Source: Kistimonas scapharcae (GTDB lineage Bacteria; Pseudomonadota; Gammaproteobacteria; Pseudomonadales; Endozoicomonadaceae). From it: a stretch of DNA of 64,000 nt. The notes under the pieces were generated by a model. That model made no database searches, was not told the origin of the DNA, and saw nothing but the letters and a program-made list of their open reading frames with translations. The DNA is taken from the NCBI RefSeq assembly GCF_039540975.1, contig NZ_BAABFL010000112.1:33015-97014 (forward strand), written 5' to 3'. Of the stretch, positions 25,754 to 35,025 are shown in pieces; positions within the stretch are counted from its first letter, which is position 1; every line of letters starts with the position of its first letter. A program made the translations under genes and the position numbers.

Positions 25754-26971
25754 TCATCCCCTCAAACGTTCTAGCCCAAGAGAGAGGTCTTTCATAAGAT
25801 CTTCCACTGACTCCAGTCCTACGGCGACACGAATCAGGTTTTCACTGATGCCGGCACGACGCTTGTCTTCGTCACTCAGCCGACAATGGGTTGTGGTTGC
25901 CGGGTGGGTTATCGTCGTCTTTGCATCGCCCAGATTGGCGGTTCTTGAGATGATTTGGACATTATCAATGACTTGCCAGGCTGCTTCTCGACCACCCTCC
26001 ACTTCAAAGGCCAGAACACCGCCAAAGCCGGACTGTTGTTTTTGCGCCAACGTATGTCCAGGATGCTCTGGCAATCCGCAATAATGGACTTTCTTCACAC
26101 CGGCCTGGAACTGAAGCCACTCGGCGAGCAGTCCGGCATTGCGACAGTGTGCATCCATACGCAACTTGAGCGTTTCCAGACCTTTGAGGAAAATCCAAGC
26201 ATTAAAAGGGCTCAGCGTGGCGCCCGCAGCCCGTTGCCAGATATTCACCTCGTCGACAACACTGGCAGCACCGACAACGACTCCGCCCAGGCAACGCCCC
26301 TGTCCATCAATATATTTGGTGGCTGAATGGATCACGATGTCAGCTCCCAGCGATAAGGGGCGCTGTAAAGCTGGCGTACAGAAACAATTATCTACCGCTA
26401 GCAATGCTCCCTGTTCACGTGCCAGCCGGCCAATGGCTTCGAGATCAGCCACTTCACCCAACGGATTGGAGGGCGTTTCCAGGAACAGCAGTCGGGTTTC
26501 CGGACGAATTGCGTCCTGCCACTGGTCAAGATCGACCAGATCCACAAACGTTGTGCTGACACCAAACCGATCCATGTACTTGGCAAATAAGGTTACGGTA
26601 GTACCAAAAACACTGCGCGAACACACCACATGATCACCCGCCTTCAGCACCGCCATGCAGACGCCCAGAATGGCTGCCATGCCCGACGCCGTGGCGCAGG
26701 CACGCTCGCCGCCTTCCAGGGCTGCCATCCGTTCTTCGAACATGCGTACCGTGGGATTGGTATAACGGGAATAGACATTACCCGGTTCATCGCCAGCAAA
26801 GACCGCCTGGGCCTGGGCTGCAGATTCATAGGTAAAACTGGAACTGAGAAACAGTGCCTCACTGTGCTCACGCTCTGCGGAACGGGTAATGCCCGCACGG
26901 ACCGCCAGTGTTTCAAAATCGGCGTCTGCCAGTTCGTTGCCGACCCATGCGCTATCGTTTTTATCGTTCAT
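25754..26971 (-). CDS. metZ: O-succinylhomoserine sulfhydrylase
   Basis: A PLP enzyme of the Cys/Met metabolism family that makes homocysteine directly from O-succinylhomoserine and sulfide. HSATKYIDGQGR holds the PLP lysine near residue 218. Other family blocks are SSSFTYESAAQAQAVFAG, NPTVRMFEERMAALEGGE and ISRTANLGDAKTTITHPATTTH. Length 405 fits MetZ. It follows purF with the same orientation, as in pseudomonads, with a structured 95-nt spacer. AGGA lies 6 nt before the ATG. Confidence 0.93.
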   Translation of the reverse strand: MNDKNDSAWVGNELADADFETLAVRAGITRSAEREHSEALFLSSSFTYESAAQAQAVFAGDEPGNVYSRYTNPTVRMFEERMAALEGGERACATASGMAAILGVCMAVLKAGDHVVCSRSVFGTTVTLFAKYMDRFGVSTTFVDLVDLDQWQDAIRPETRLLFLETPSNPLGEVADLEAIGRLAREQGALLAVDNCFCTPALQRPLSLGADIVIHSATKYIDGQGRCLGGVVVGAASVVDEVNIWQRAAGATLSPFNAWIFLKGLETLKLRMDAHCRNAGLLAEWLQFQAGVKKVHYCGLPEHPGHTLAQKQQSGFGGVLAFEVEGGREAAWQVIDNVQIISRTANLGDAKTTITHPATTTHCRLSDEDKRRAGISENLIRVAVGLESVEDLMKDLSLGLERLRG

Positions 26972-27003
26972 AATGATCCTGATACTGCGTGTCGGATAGA
27001 GAT

Positions 27004-27059
27004 CGTTTGCCGCCCCTCAAGCCGGGCAGAATGCCCGGCCTCCTCCTGTTCGGCAAACG
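27004..27059 (-). other. nested hairpins between purF and metZ
   Basis: Outer arms CGTTTGCCG (27004-27012) and CGGCAAACG (27051-27059) enclose an inner perfect hairpin GCCGGGCA/TGCCCGGC (27021-27028 and 27032-27039, 3-nt loop). The structure starts 7 nt after the purF stop and ends 32 nt before the metZ start. There is no U tract, so it is not a simple terminator. Confidence 0.7.
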
Positions 27060-27066
27060 TTATGCG

Positions 27067-28581
27067 TCAGGCGGATTCGTTATGCATATCGATGACCGCA
27101 TTCTCCCGCGCCTCGCGCTCAAGTTTGGCGCTGTCACTCCGCTGCATGGCCAGCTGATTCAGATAAACCTCATCAATGTGACCGGTGAGGTATTTACCAT
27201 CAAAGACCGAGCAGTCAAAGGCGGCCAGATCGGGGTTACCTGCGCGAACTGCCTCAATCAGATCATTGAGCTCCTGATAAATCAACCAGTCAGCACCAAT
27301 CTGCTGGCAAACCTCGTCATCAGTCTGACCATGGGCAATCAGTTCGCTGGCGGTCGGCATGTCGATCCCGTAGACATTGGGAAAACGTACGGCCGGCGCC
27401 GCTGAGCAGAAATAGACTTTCTTCGCACCCGCATCGCGGGCCATCTCAATAATCTGTTTACAGGTTGTGCCTCGCACAATCGAGTCGTCGACCAGCAGGA
27501 CATTCTTGCCCTTGAATTCCAGGTCAATGGCATTGAGCTTCTGGCGTACGGACTTCTTGCGCTGAGTCTGACCCGGCATGATGAAAGTTCGGCCAATATA
27601 GCGATTCTTCACGAAACCTTCGCGATAGCTGACACCCAGGCGCGTAGCCAGCTCCAGGGCTGCGGTTCGGCTGGTATCAGGGATGGGCATGACCACATCG
27701 ATGTCGTGATCAGAGCGCTCTTCCAGAATCTTGTCCGCCAACTTCTGTCCCATGCGAATACGGGATTTATAGACAGACACTTTATCCAGAATCGAATCCG
27801 GACGCGCGAAATAGACGTACTCGAAAATACACGGTGTGCAGCTGGCTTCTGAAGCACACTGACGGGTATGCAACTGGCGATTATGGTCAATATAGACCGC
27901 TTCACCAGGACGAACATCCCGCACCAGCTTGAAGCCCAGCACATCCAGCGCCACGGACTCCGAGGCAATCATGTACTCCTTACCATCAGCCGTATCCCGC
28001 TCACCAAATACCAGCGGACGAATGCCATTGGGGTCGCGGAAACCGACCATACCGTAGCCATTGATCACGGCAACGACAGAATAGCCCCCTTCACAACGCC
28101 CATACACCCGTTCTACCGTAGTAAAGATGTCATCCGGCGTGGGTGACAACTTGCCCAACTGCTGAAGTTCATGAGCAAAAACATTCAGGAGGATTTCGGA
28201 GTCGGAGCTGGTGTTGATATGGCGGAGTTCAGTGCGGAAGAGGTGTTCCTTGATAGCATCGGCATTGGTGAGATTGCCGTTATGGGCCAGCGCAATACCA
28301 TAAGGAGAGTTAACATAAAACGGCTGCGCTTCGGCCGAGCTGGACGAACCCGCTGTTGGATAACGCACATGGCCGATGCCGATGTTACCCTCCAGCAGCT
28401 TCATATGCCGGGTTCGAAAGACATCCTTGACCAGCCCGTTATCCTTGCGCATGAAAAACCGCCCTTCATGACAGGTCACGATGCCGGCAGCATCCTGCCC
28501 CCGGTGCTGAAGCACCGTCAGCGCATCAAACAACGCCTGATTGACATGGCTGGAGGCCGAGATTCCGACAATACCGCACAT
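27067..28581 (-). CDS. purF: amidophosphoribosyltransferase
   Basis: PurF catalyses the first committed step of purine synthesis (PRPP + glutamine to phosphoribosylamine). The N-terminal Ntn glutaminase starts MCGIVGI, with Cys2 the nucleophile exposed after Met removal, and continues with LQHRGQDAAG. The phosphoribosyltransferase loop is VLLVDDSIVRGTT near residues 363-375. Length is 504 residues, full size. cvpA lies immediately upstream, the conserved cvpA-purF pair. Confidence 0.97.
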   Translation of the reverse strand: MCGIVGISASSHVNQALFDALTVLQHRGQDAAGIVTCHEGRFFMRKDNGLVKDVFRTRHMKLLEGNIGIGHVRYPTAGSSSSAEAQPFYVNSPYGIALAHNGNLTNADAIKEHLFRTELRHINTSSDSEILLNVFAHELQQLGKLSPTPDDIFTTVERVYGRCEGGYSVVAVINGYGMVGFRDPNGIRPLVFGERDTADGKEYMIASESVALDVLGFKLVRDVRPGEAVYIDHNRQLHTRQCASEASCTPCIFEYVYFARPDSILDKVSVYKSRIRMGQKLADKILEERSDHDIDVVMPIPDTSRTAALELATRLGVSYREGFVKNRYIGRTFIMPGQTQRKKSVRQKLNAIDLEFKGKNVLLVDDSIVRGTTCKQIIEMARDAGAKKVYFCSAAPAVRFPNVYGIDMPTASELIAHGQTDDEVCQQIGADWLIYQELNDLIEAVRAGNPDLAAFDCSVFDGKYLTGHIDEVYLNQLAMQRSDSAKLEREARENAVIDMHNESA

Positions 28582-28640
28582 TCAGATTTCCTCATCACTT
28601 GCAAACAATGACTACCAAACCGTATGCAGGACGCCAGTGA

Positions 28641-29138
28641 TCAACGATTGTTGACCGCCGGCGCCATCCAATCAAATACCATTGATTTCGACCATTCAGC
28701 CACCAGTTCAAAATGGGGAACCAGTACTGAGTCACGCCACCACGCATCCTGCTGGACCGGCAGGTAGGAGGCTATTCCCACCAGAGTCACCACCAGCAAG
28801 CTACCGCGCAGTCCGCCAAACACCATACCCAGGGAGCGGTCAGTGCCGGTCAGGCCGGAGAATTCCACTAATTTACCAATCAGGGTATTAATAATGCCGC
28901 CCGTAATGAGGGTCAAAATGAAGAGAATGGCGGCAGCGGCGATGACACGCAGTGAGGGCGTTTCAATATAATTCGCAAATAGAAGCGACAGAGAACCACT
29001 GAATAACCAGGCAATGATCACCGCCGCAATCCAGGTCAGCAGTGACAACACTTCCCTGAAAAAACCCCTGCGAAGACTGATCAGGCTGGAAATGACCGTA
29101 ATCCCTACAATAACCCAGTCAACCCAGGTAAACGCCAT
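28641..29138 (-). CDS. cvpA: CvpA family membrane protein
   Basis: A 165-residue inner-membrane protein with four predicted helices: around 5-25, 28-47, 62-84 and 103-120. WVDWVIVGITVISSLISLRRGFFREVLSL is the characteristic CvpA start. In E. coli it is needed for colicin V production and bile tolerance; its biochemical role is unknown. The ATG at 29138 is chosen because AGGA lies 8 nt upstream; an in-frame start nine codons earlier lacks this. Co-oriented with purF, 59 nt apart. Confidence 0.9.
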   Translation of the reverse strand: MAFTWVDWVIVGITVISSLISLRRGFFREVLSLLTWIAAVIIAWLFSGSLSLLFANYIETPSLRVIAAAAILFILTLITGGIINTLIGKLVEFSGLTGTDRSLGMVFGGLRGSLLVVTLVGIASYLPVQQDAWWRDSVLVPHFELVAEWSKSMVFDWMAPAVNNR

Positions 29139-29170
29139 AACGAAGATCCTGTCGGGCAATAACACCGCTC

Positions 29171-29246
29171 AGGTCACCTGGCCCGGTGGTGACCTATCGC
29201 TGAAAAGAGTGTGAATTACACTACAGGGTGGAAGATTTACCCTGTA
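29171..29246 (-). other. two hairpins in the cvpA leader
   Basis: AGGTCACC/GGTGACCT (29171-29178 and 29188-29195) and TACAGGGT/ACCCTGTA (29222-29229 and 29239-29246) are perfect 8-bp inverted repeats in the 185-bp spacer upstream of cvpA. They could be operators or leader RNA structure. Neither resembles the E. coli PurR box. Confidence 0.5.
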
Positions 29247-29323
29247 CCGCATGGCAAGGGATTCTAACAAAGAGACAAGAGTGAATATAGAGACTCGACC
29301 CGCGATAAGCCCTTATAGCACGA

Positions 29324-29848
29324 TCACGGGCGATACCTGACAACCAGGCCTTCCAGCTCATACCCTTTATCAAGTTCAGTCAGCAGGGTTTCTGCCTTGT
29401 TACGAACCAGTTCAGGGCCGACATAGACACGCACCACGGATTTCCCGTCGGACAAAGTCACCGTGCGCAGATAGGCCCGGTAACCATCCTTACGGAGCCT
29501 ATCCCTCAATGCTACTGCGTTTTCCTTTTGCACAAACGCGGCCAGTTGCAATGTCCAGCTGACAGGGATGTGATCAGCACCCAGCTCGGGGACGGCATTA
29601 TCTTTCGCCGCCAACTCTTCATCATCCACTGGCTCTTCAGGCAGAGCGGGTAACGGCCTGTCAATCTCCGCGACATAAGCAGGGACTTCCGGCACGGGTA
29701 ATGGCGGCGGTATCTGGGCAGCTTCATCATCCCGGAATACGGCATCATCAAACAGCAGCGGGTAAAGTAGCAGACCTGCTGCGATCAGCACCGCTGCGCC
29801 GGTGATACGTTGTTTCTTAGCCAGTTCCATGGTTGCCGCCAGTCTCAT
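29324..29848 (-). CDS. SPOR domain protein (DedD-like)
   Basis: A 174-residue bitopic protein. It has a short cytoplasmic start, one membrane helix (about 17-35, ITGAAVLIAAGLLLYPLLF) and a proline/acid-rich periplasmic linker (40-90). The C-terminal SPOR domain runs from about 95 to 172 (SWTLQLAAFVQKENAVALRDRLRKDG to VRVYVGPELVRNKAETLL). SPOR domains bind denuded septal peptidoglycan, and DedD-type proteins assist cell division. It lies 50 nt downstream of folC, as folC-dedD-cvpA-purF in E. coli. The ATG at 29830 (MELAKKQ) is an alternative start. Confidence 0.88.
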   Translation of the reverse strand: MRLAATMELAKKQRITGAAVLIAAGLLLYPLLFDDAVFRDDEAAQIPPPLPVPEVPAYVAEIDRPLPALPEEPVDDEELAAKDNAVPELGADHIPVSWTLQLAAFVQKENAVALRDRLRKDGYRAYLRTVTLSDGKSVVRVYVGPELVRNKAETLLTELDKGYELEGLVVRYRP

Positions 29849-29898
29849 TGAGCAAACCCGGCCATTGTAACCGGTTTATTGCACAAAATTGGAGTCTG

Positions 29899-31203
29899 TC
29901 ATTCATACTGCGCTTGACGTTCCCGATCCTGCAGGTGCTGAAGACTTTCTGAAACCGTATGGAACGAACCGAATACCACAACCGTATTGGTTTCATCATC
30001 GACTTCAAGCGCCGCATCTAAGGCATCGGCCACATTTTCATGACATTGAACCCGTTGCCCACGACTGATCAGGTGGTCTGCCAGTGTTTCTGCGGGTAGT
30101 GCCCTCGGCCCATAACCGACAGCCGCGACATGCCATTCGTTGAAAATGTCATTAAACCCATTCACAACACTGCCAAAATCCTTGTCGTCCAACATAGCCA
30201 GTACGGCTGTAAGACGTTGCTCAGACATCAGCGTCTTCAGACGCTCGGCGAGATACTGTGCCGCCTGGGGGTTATGAGCAACATCCAGGATGACAGTCAC
30301 CTCCCGGCCATCCTGACGGCGAACCTGAAGCTTCTGCATGCGCCCCGCAACGGCTACTTTAGTCAACCCCGCATTAATCGCAGAGACAGATATTGGATAC
30401 GGCAACAGCTGAATAGCCTCAAGGGCGCAAGCTACACTGGTCAGCGGCAGCTCAGGTTCAACCAGGCCAGACAAAGTCACCTTTTCACTCGCAGAGCCCG
30501 TGCCTCGGAAGATTAATCCTTTATTGCATCGCTCAATTGCAAAATCGTTTTCCCGCAGAAAGGGTTTCGCCCCAATTTTATCAATCACTGAGAGCAGGCT
30601 TTGAGGGACAGGAAAGTCACCGAACAACGCCGGTTTCTCACGCCGATAAATACCCGCTTTCTCTGCGGCAATCGTCTCAATGTCATTGCCCAGCCACTGC
30701 TGATGATCGAGTGCAACAGTGGTAACAATGGCAACATCAGGCTCAATGATATTGACGGCATCCAACCTGCCTCCAAGACCAACCTCTAACAAAAGAACAT
30801 CCAAGTCGCTTTTGCTGAAAATGACCAGAGCAGCCAGAGTGGCAAACTCAAAATACGTCAGGAATGTATCGTCCCGCGCAGCATTGACCTGCTCAAAGGC
30901 CTCGCAAAGCTGATGATCGGAAACCATTTCCCCCTTGATTCGGACTCTTTCATTGAAACGCAAAAGATGAGGCGATGTGTAGGCCCCAACAGTCAAACCA
31001 CCTTCGCTCAACATAGCATCCAGCAAGGCAACAGTACTGCCCTTGCCATTGGTACCCGCCACTGTAATCACCGTGGGCGCTAGCTTTTCTGGCAACAATC
31101 GCCTAGCTACTTCCCCAATGCGGTCGAGCCCCAGTACCATATCATGCTCGGGGCGCTGCGCTTCCAACCATGACAACCAGTCAGCAAGTGAATCAAATGA
31201 CAT
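29899..31203 (-). CDS. folC: dihydrofolate/folylpolyglutamate synthase
   Basis: FolC adds glutamate to dihydropteroate and tetrahydrofolates. VAGTNGKGSTVALLDAML is the ATP P-loop near residue 48, YTSPHLLRFNERVRI is the folate/Mg loop and LEVGLGGRLDAVN is the family block. ILDVAHNPQAA opens the C-terminal domain. Length 434 is normal. A terminator lies just upstream, after accD, so folC likely has its own promoter although they are usually listed as one cluster. Confidence 0.95.
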   Translation of the reverse strand: MSFDSLADWLSWLEAQRPEHDMVLGLDRIGEVARRLLPEKLAPTVITVAGTNGKGSTVALLDAMLSEGGLTVGAYTSPHLLRFNERVRIKGEMVSDHQLCEAFEQVNAARDDTFLTYFEFATLAALVIFSKSDLDVLLLEVGLGGRLDAVNIIEPDVAIVTTVALDHQQWLGNDIETIAAEKAGIYRREKPALFGDFPVPQSLLSVIDKIGAKPFLRENDFAIERCNKGLIFRGTGSASEKVTLSGLVEPELPLTSVACALEAIQLLPYPISVSAINAGLTKVAVAGRMQKLQVRRQDGREVTVILDVAHNPQAAQYLAERLKTLMSEQRLTAVLAMLDDKDFGSVVNGFNDIFNEWHVAAVGYGPRALPAETLADHLISRGQRVQCHENVADALDAALEVDDETNTVVVFGSFHTVSESLQHLQDRERQAQYE

Positions 31204-31264
31204 AAGGCATTCCCAGCACTAAAAAATCGCATGAAAGAGAGGCAGGAAACAAGCGTTCGGGAGG

Positions 31265-31294
31265 AAAAAGCCTGTGGCACAAGATGCCACAGGC
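31265..31294 (-). terminator. terminator after accD
   Basis: A perfect 10-bp stem, GCCTGTGGCA/TGCCACAGGC (31270-31279 and 31285-31294), with a 5-nt loop. Five A at 31265-31269 give the U tract on the minus strand. It starts 8 nt after the accD stop. Confidence 0.9.
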
Positions 31295-31301
31295 CAATGA
31301 A

Positions 31302-32228
31302 TCAGCTATCGAAAGCGGCATCCTGTTCAGGATCCGCTGCTGTAGCAACAACCACTTCTCCCGATTGATGGCGCATCATACGCGATAACATCCGGGCAAT
31401 CGTTGACCTCATATCATGGCGGTGAACAATTTTATCAATCGCGCCATGCTCCAAAAGGAATTCACTGCGCTGAAAGCCTTCCGGCAGTTTCTCACGCACG
31501 GTTTGTTCAATCACCCGAGGGCCAGCAAAACCCACCAGCGCCTTGGGTTCGGCCAGGTTAATATCGCCCAGCATGGCAAGACTGGCTGAAACACCACCAT
31601 AGACGGGATCGGTCAACACAGAAATAAACGGGATACCCGCCTGTTTCATACGTTCCAGCACAGCACTGGTTCTGGCCATCTGCATCAGAGAGAATAACGC
31701 TTCCTGCATCCGGGCACCGCCACTGGCAGAAAAGCAGGCCAGCGGGATATTGTGCGCCAGGCAATATTCCCCTGCCCTGACAAACTTCTCTCCTACAACC
31801 GCACCCATGGAGCCGCCCATAAAGGCAAACTCAAATGCTACAGCAACGACCGGAACTTCATTGACCGTGCCCCGGAAGCAGATAGCCGCATCTTTTTCAC
31901 CGGTCGCCTTCTGCGCCTGGATCAGTCGATCCTTGTACTTTTTGCTGTCACGGAACTTCAACCGGTCTTCCGGCTCCAGCTCGGCGAACATTTCCAGACG
32001 ATCCTCGGAGTCATCCAGAAAACGCTCCAGACGCACCCGCGCAGAGATTCGCATATGGTGGTCACATTTTGGGCATACATCCTGGTTACGTTCCAGCTCA
32101 GGACGATAAAGAATGGCATCACATTTGACGCACTTCTTCCACAACCCTTCAGGCACATTACTTTTTCCCGTCTTTTTTGCATCCATACGGGAGAGAGATG
32201 GAATCAGCTTGTCTAGCCAGTTGCTCAT
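31302..32228 (-). CDS. accD: acetyl-CoA carboxylase carboxyltransferase subunit beta
   Basis: The beta subunit of the carboxyltransferase that forms malonyl-CoA with AccA. The N-terminal four-cysteine zinc ribbon is seen as CVKCDAI and VCPKCDHHM (residues about 28-50). The crotonase-fold body includes FMGGSMGAVVGEKFVRA and ACFSASGGARMQE, the oxyanion region. I chose ATG at 32228 (MSNWLDKLIPS), the family start with an AGG a few nt upstream; an upstream in-frame start adds ten unlikely residues. Length 308. Confidence 0.96.
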   Translation of the reverse strand: MSNWLDKLIPSLSRMDAKKTGKSNVPEGLWKKCVKCDAILYRPELERNQDVCPKCDHHMRISARVRLERFLDDSEDRLEMFAELEPEDRLKFRDSKKYKDRLIQAQKATGEKDAAICFRGTVNEVPVVAVAFEFAFMGGSMGAVVGEKFVRAGEYCLAHNIPLACFSASGGARMQEALFSLMQMARTSAVLERMKQAGIPFISVLTDPVYGGVSASLAMLGDINLAEPKALVGFAGPRVIEQTVREKLPEGFQRSEFLLEHGAIDKIVHRHDMRSTIARMLSRMMRHQSGEVVVATAADPEQDAAFDS

Positions 32229-32309
32229 AGACCTTTCCTGTAAGCCCGTGCCTGTCATTCACTGGTGAACCGGCATCCGCTTCGATACCGGTCATTCAGG
32301 GAAAACAGG

Positions 32310-33113
32310 TTAGCAGGCATCCATTCTGCTGCGCATTTCCGCCAGCTGCTGTTTTACGGCCTTGCCGCCCAACGCCGGCGTTGCTTCTGCAGTGAGTGTT
32401 TTAACCAGCGCGGTGCCGACAATCACACCGTCAGCCACCTGACTGATGGCCGCAGCCGTATCACCATTATGAATACCGAAACCCACACATACTGGGAGTT
32501 TCGTCATTGTCTTGATGTGTGCGACACGTTCACGGACACCGTCCACATCCAACGTTGCCGCACCGGTTACCCCTTTCAAAGAGACATAGTAGACATACCC
32601 GCTGGCCGCCTCACAAATATGACGGATGCGCTCATCAGGCGTTGTCGGCGCGAGCAGATAAATCGCATCCAGCTCATAACGACCCAGCGCTTTCAACAGC
32701 TCTGCTGAATGTTCCGGCGGACTGTCCACCACCAGCAGGCCATCAACACCCGCCTCGGCTGCAGCCTGGGCAAACTGTTCATAGCCCATGATCTCGACCG
32801 GATTAAGGTATGTCATCAATGCAACCGGTGTATCATTATCGGTTTTACGAAATTCGGAAACCATTGCCAGAACGTCAGCAAGTGTAACGCCCTGTGACAC
32901 ACCGCGCTCATGAGCAGCCTGAATTACCGGGCCATCAGCCCCGGGGTCAGAAAACGGCACCCCCAGCTCAATGACATCAGCGCCTGCCGCCGCCATTTCA
33001 AGCATCAGGTTGACTGTATAGTCTTTTTGCGGATCACCTGCGGTAATGTAGGGGATCAACGCCTTGCGCCCCTCACCCTCAAGACGGGCAAAGCATGCCT
33101 TAATACGACTCAT
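32310..33113 (-). CDS. trpA: tryptophan synthase alpha chain
   Basis: Cleaves indole-3-glycerol phosphate to indole. Catalytic Glu49 (ADVIELGVPFSDP) and Asp60 (DPGADGP) fall at the E. coli positions. FGIHNGDTAAA and VIVGTALVK are the phosphate-binding loops. Length 267. It starts 15 nt after trpB stops, and its ribosome site AGAGGGGG lies directly behind the trpB stop codon, indicating tight coupling. Confidence 0.97.
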   Translation of the reverse strand: MSRIKACFARLEGEGRKALIPYITAGDPQKDYTVNLMLEMAAAGADVIELGVPFSDPGADGPVIQAAHERGVSQGVTLADVLAMVSEFRKTDNDTPVALMTYLNPVEIMGYEQFAQAAAEAGVDGLLVVDSPPEHSAELLKALGRYELDAIYLLAPTTPDERIRHICEAASGYVYYVSLKGVTGAATLDVDGVRERVAHIKTMTKLPVCVGFGIHNGDTAAAISQVADGVIVGTALVKTLTAEATPALGGKAVKQQLAEMRSRMDAC

Positions 33114-33128
33114 AATCAGTGCCCCCTC

Positions 33129-34346
33129 TTACAGCTTGATGCCGTCAATTTCTGCAACGGTATGGATATCCTTGTCCCCACGACCGGACAGGTTCACGAT
33201 AATGTTCTGTTCCGGCGACATCGTTGGCGCCAGTTTTTTCACCCAGGCCAACGCATGACTGCTTTCCAGGGCAGGCATAATGCCCTCATAGAGGGTCAGA
33301 TCGCGGAATGCCGACAAGGCCTCATCATCATTGACGTGAACATATTCAGCCCGGGCAGATTCTTTCAGCCAGGCGTGTTCCGGCCCTACGCCAGGATAAT
33401 CCAGCCCGGCGGAAACTGAATGGCTTTCAATAATCTGACCCGCATCATCAGACATGATGTAAGTTCTATTGCCGTGAAGAACACCGCGACGTCCCGCACT
33501 CAAACGAGCCGCATGACGACCGGATTCAATGCCTTCACCGCCGGCTTCCACACCGTAAATTTTGATGTCAGTGTCATCAATGAACGGATGGAAAAGCCCC
33601 ATCGCATTGGAACCACCACCTACGCAGGCCACCAGCGCATCAGGCAACCTGCCTGTCATATCCAAACACTGTTTCCTGGCTTCGCGCCCAATAATGCTCT
33701 GGAAAGTGCGCACCATTTTCGGATAAGGATGAGGGCCAACCACTGTGCCCAGCAGGTAGAACGTATTATCGATATTGGTGACCCAGTCACGCATGGCTTC
33801 GTTGATTGCATCTTTCAGGGTCTTGGCGCCCGCTTCTACCGGCACAACCTCCGCCCCGAGCAGTTTCATACGATATACATTGAGCGCCTGTCGCCGCACA
33901 TCTTCGGCACCCATATAAACCACACATTCCAGACCCAGCCGGGCTGCGACGGTTGCCGTTGCAACACCGTGCTGACCGGCACCGGTTTCGGCGATAATCC
34001 GGGTCTTACCCATCCGTCGCGCCAGCAGCGCCTGACCAATGGCATGATTGATTTTATGAGCACCGGTATGGTTAAGGTCTTCACGCTTGAGATAGATCTG
34101 CGCGCCACCCAGAAGATCCGACCATCGTTCAGCATGATAGAGTGGTGAAGGACGCCCGACATAGTGGGCGAAATCCTTATCCATTTCTGCCAGGAACGCG
34201 GGATCCTTGATATAGGTTTCAAAGGCTTCTTCCAGTTCCTGTACGGCAGGAATCAGGGTTTCGGGGGAAAATCGCCCACCGAACGGGCCAAAATAGCCCC
34301 GCTGATCCGGCATGCTGTAACGGGTTTTCTCAGTCTCCAGAGACAT
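33129..34346 (-). CDS. trpB: tryptophan synthase beta chain
   Basis: The PLP enzyme that condenses indole with serine. The PLP lysine is Lys98 in LNHTGAHKINHA. The phosphate-binding loop is CVGGGSNAMGLF, and EDVRRQALNVYRMKLLGAEV is a conserved COMM-domain segment. Length 405. Its start overlaps the end of trpF by 17 bp, with GAGAGAGG upstream of the ATG, so trpF-trpB-trpA form one translationally coupled unit. Confidence 0.97.
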   Translation of the reverse strand: MSLETEKTRYSMPDQRGYFGPFGGRFSPETLIPAVQELEEAFETYIKDPAFLAEMDKDFAHYVGRPSPLYHAERWSDLLGGAQIYLKREDLNHTGAHKINHAIGQALLARRMGKTRIIAETGAGQHGVATATVAARLGLECVVYMGAEDVRRQALNVYRMKLLGAEVVPVEAGAKTLKDAINEAMRDWVTNIDNTFYLLGTVVGPHPYPKMVRTFQSIIGREARKQCLDMTGRLPDALVACVGGGSNAMGLFHPFIDDTDIKIYGVEAGGEGIESGRHAARLSAGRRGVLHGNRTYIMSDDAGQIIESHSVSAGLDYPGVGPEHAWLKESARAEYVHVNDDEALSAFRDLTLYEGIMPALESSHALAWVKKLAPTMSPEQNIIVNLSGRGDKDIHTVAEIDGIKL

Positions 34347-35001
34347 TATCTACCTCTCTCATGAATGCCCTGATAAGGGCTGCATCCTTAACGCCTTTTT
34401 CACACTCAACACCACTGCTCACATCCACACACCAGGGTTTCACCCGGGTGATGGCCTCACCGATATTGTCAGGCCGTAAACCACCGGCCAGCATGACCGG
34501 ACAGTTCAGCCCTTCAGGGATCAAATCCCAGTCACACAATTCTCCGGTTCCACCGAATGCATCAGGATTGTAGCTGTCGACCAGGAATGCACTGGCACCC
34601 GGCCAGGCATCACTCACCGCGGCATAATCCTCCCCCTGACGCAGACGAAGCGCTTTGATGTAGGGCAATCCCCACTGCCGGCAGAACTCATCATTTTCAT
34701 CGCCATGAAACTGAATAGCATCGAGCGGAACGCGGGCCAGCACTTCATCCAGCCAGGCTGCTGCCGGATTCACAAAAACGCCGACAATAGCGACCTTTCC
34801 CTTCACTTCAGCCGCAATACGACTCGCTTCTTCAGGTGTCACGTAACGCGGACTAGGAGCATAAAACATTAGACCAATGGCATCTGCGCCGGAGTCTACC
34901 GCCACATTTGCCATCTCAACGTCCCGTAAGCCACAGATTTTGACACGAGAACGTCCCTTTCGCGTGGTGCAGGTCTGGTAAGTTTCTGCGTCAAACAGCA
35001 T
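34330..35001 (-). CDS. trpF: phosphoribosylanthranilate isomerase
   Basis: TrpF isomerises phosphoribosylanthranilate to CdRP. The first strand VKICGLRD holds the catalytic Cys23, and VDVSSGVE near residue 190 holds the catalytic Asp. LAGGLRPDN is the phosphate loop. The protein begins with about 18 extra residues before the usual start, but the AAGG-spaced ATG at 35001 is the only good start. It follows truA's stop-free spacer as in pseudomonads (truA-trpF). Confidence 0.94.
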   Translation of the reverse strand: MLFDAETYQTCTTRKGRSRVKICGLRDVEMANVAVDSGADAIGLMFYAPSPRYVTPEEASRIAAEVKGKVAIVGVFVNPAAAWLDEVLARVPLDAIQFHGDENDEFCRQWGLPYIKALRLRQGEDYAAVSDAWPGASAFLVDSYNPDAFGGTGELCDWDLIPEGLNCPVMLAGGLRPDNIGEAITRVKPWCVDVSSGVECEKGVKDAALIRAFMREVDNVSGD

Positions 35002-35025
35002 GCCGGAACCTTGAGCAATTCTTAT

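Noticed and set aside
27048..27066. PurR-like box (GGCAAACGTTATGCG) after purF
   Set aside because: Only about half matches the PurR consensus and it lies downstream of purF; it is better explained as the outer arm of the hairpin.
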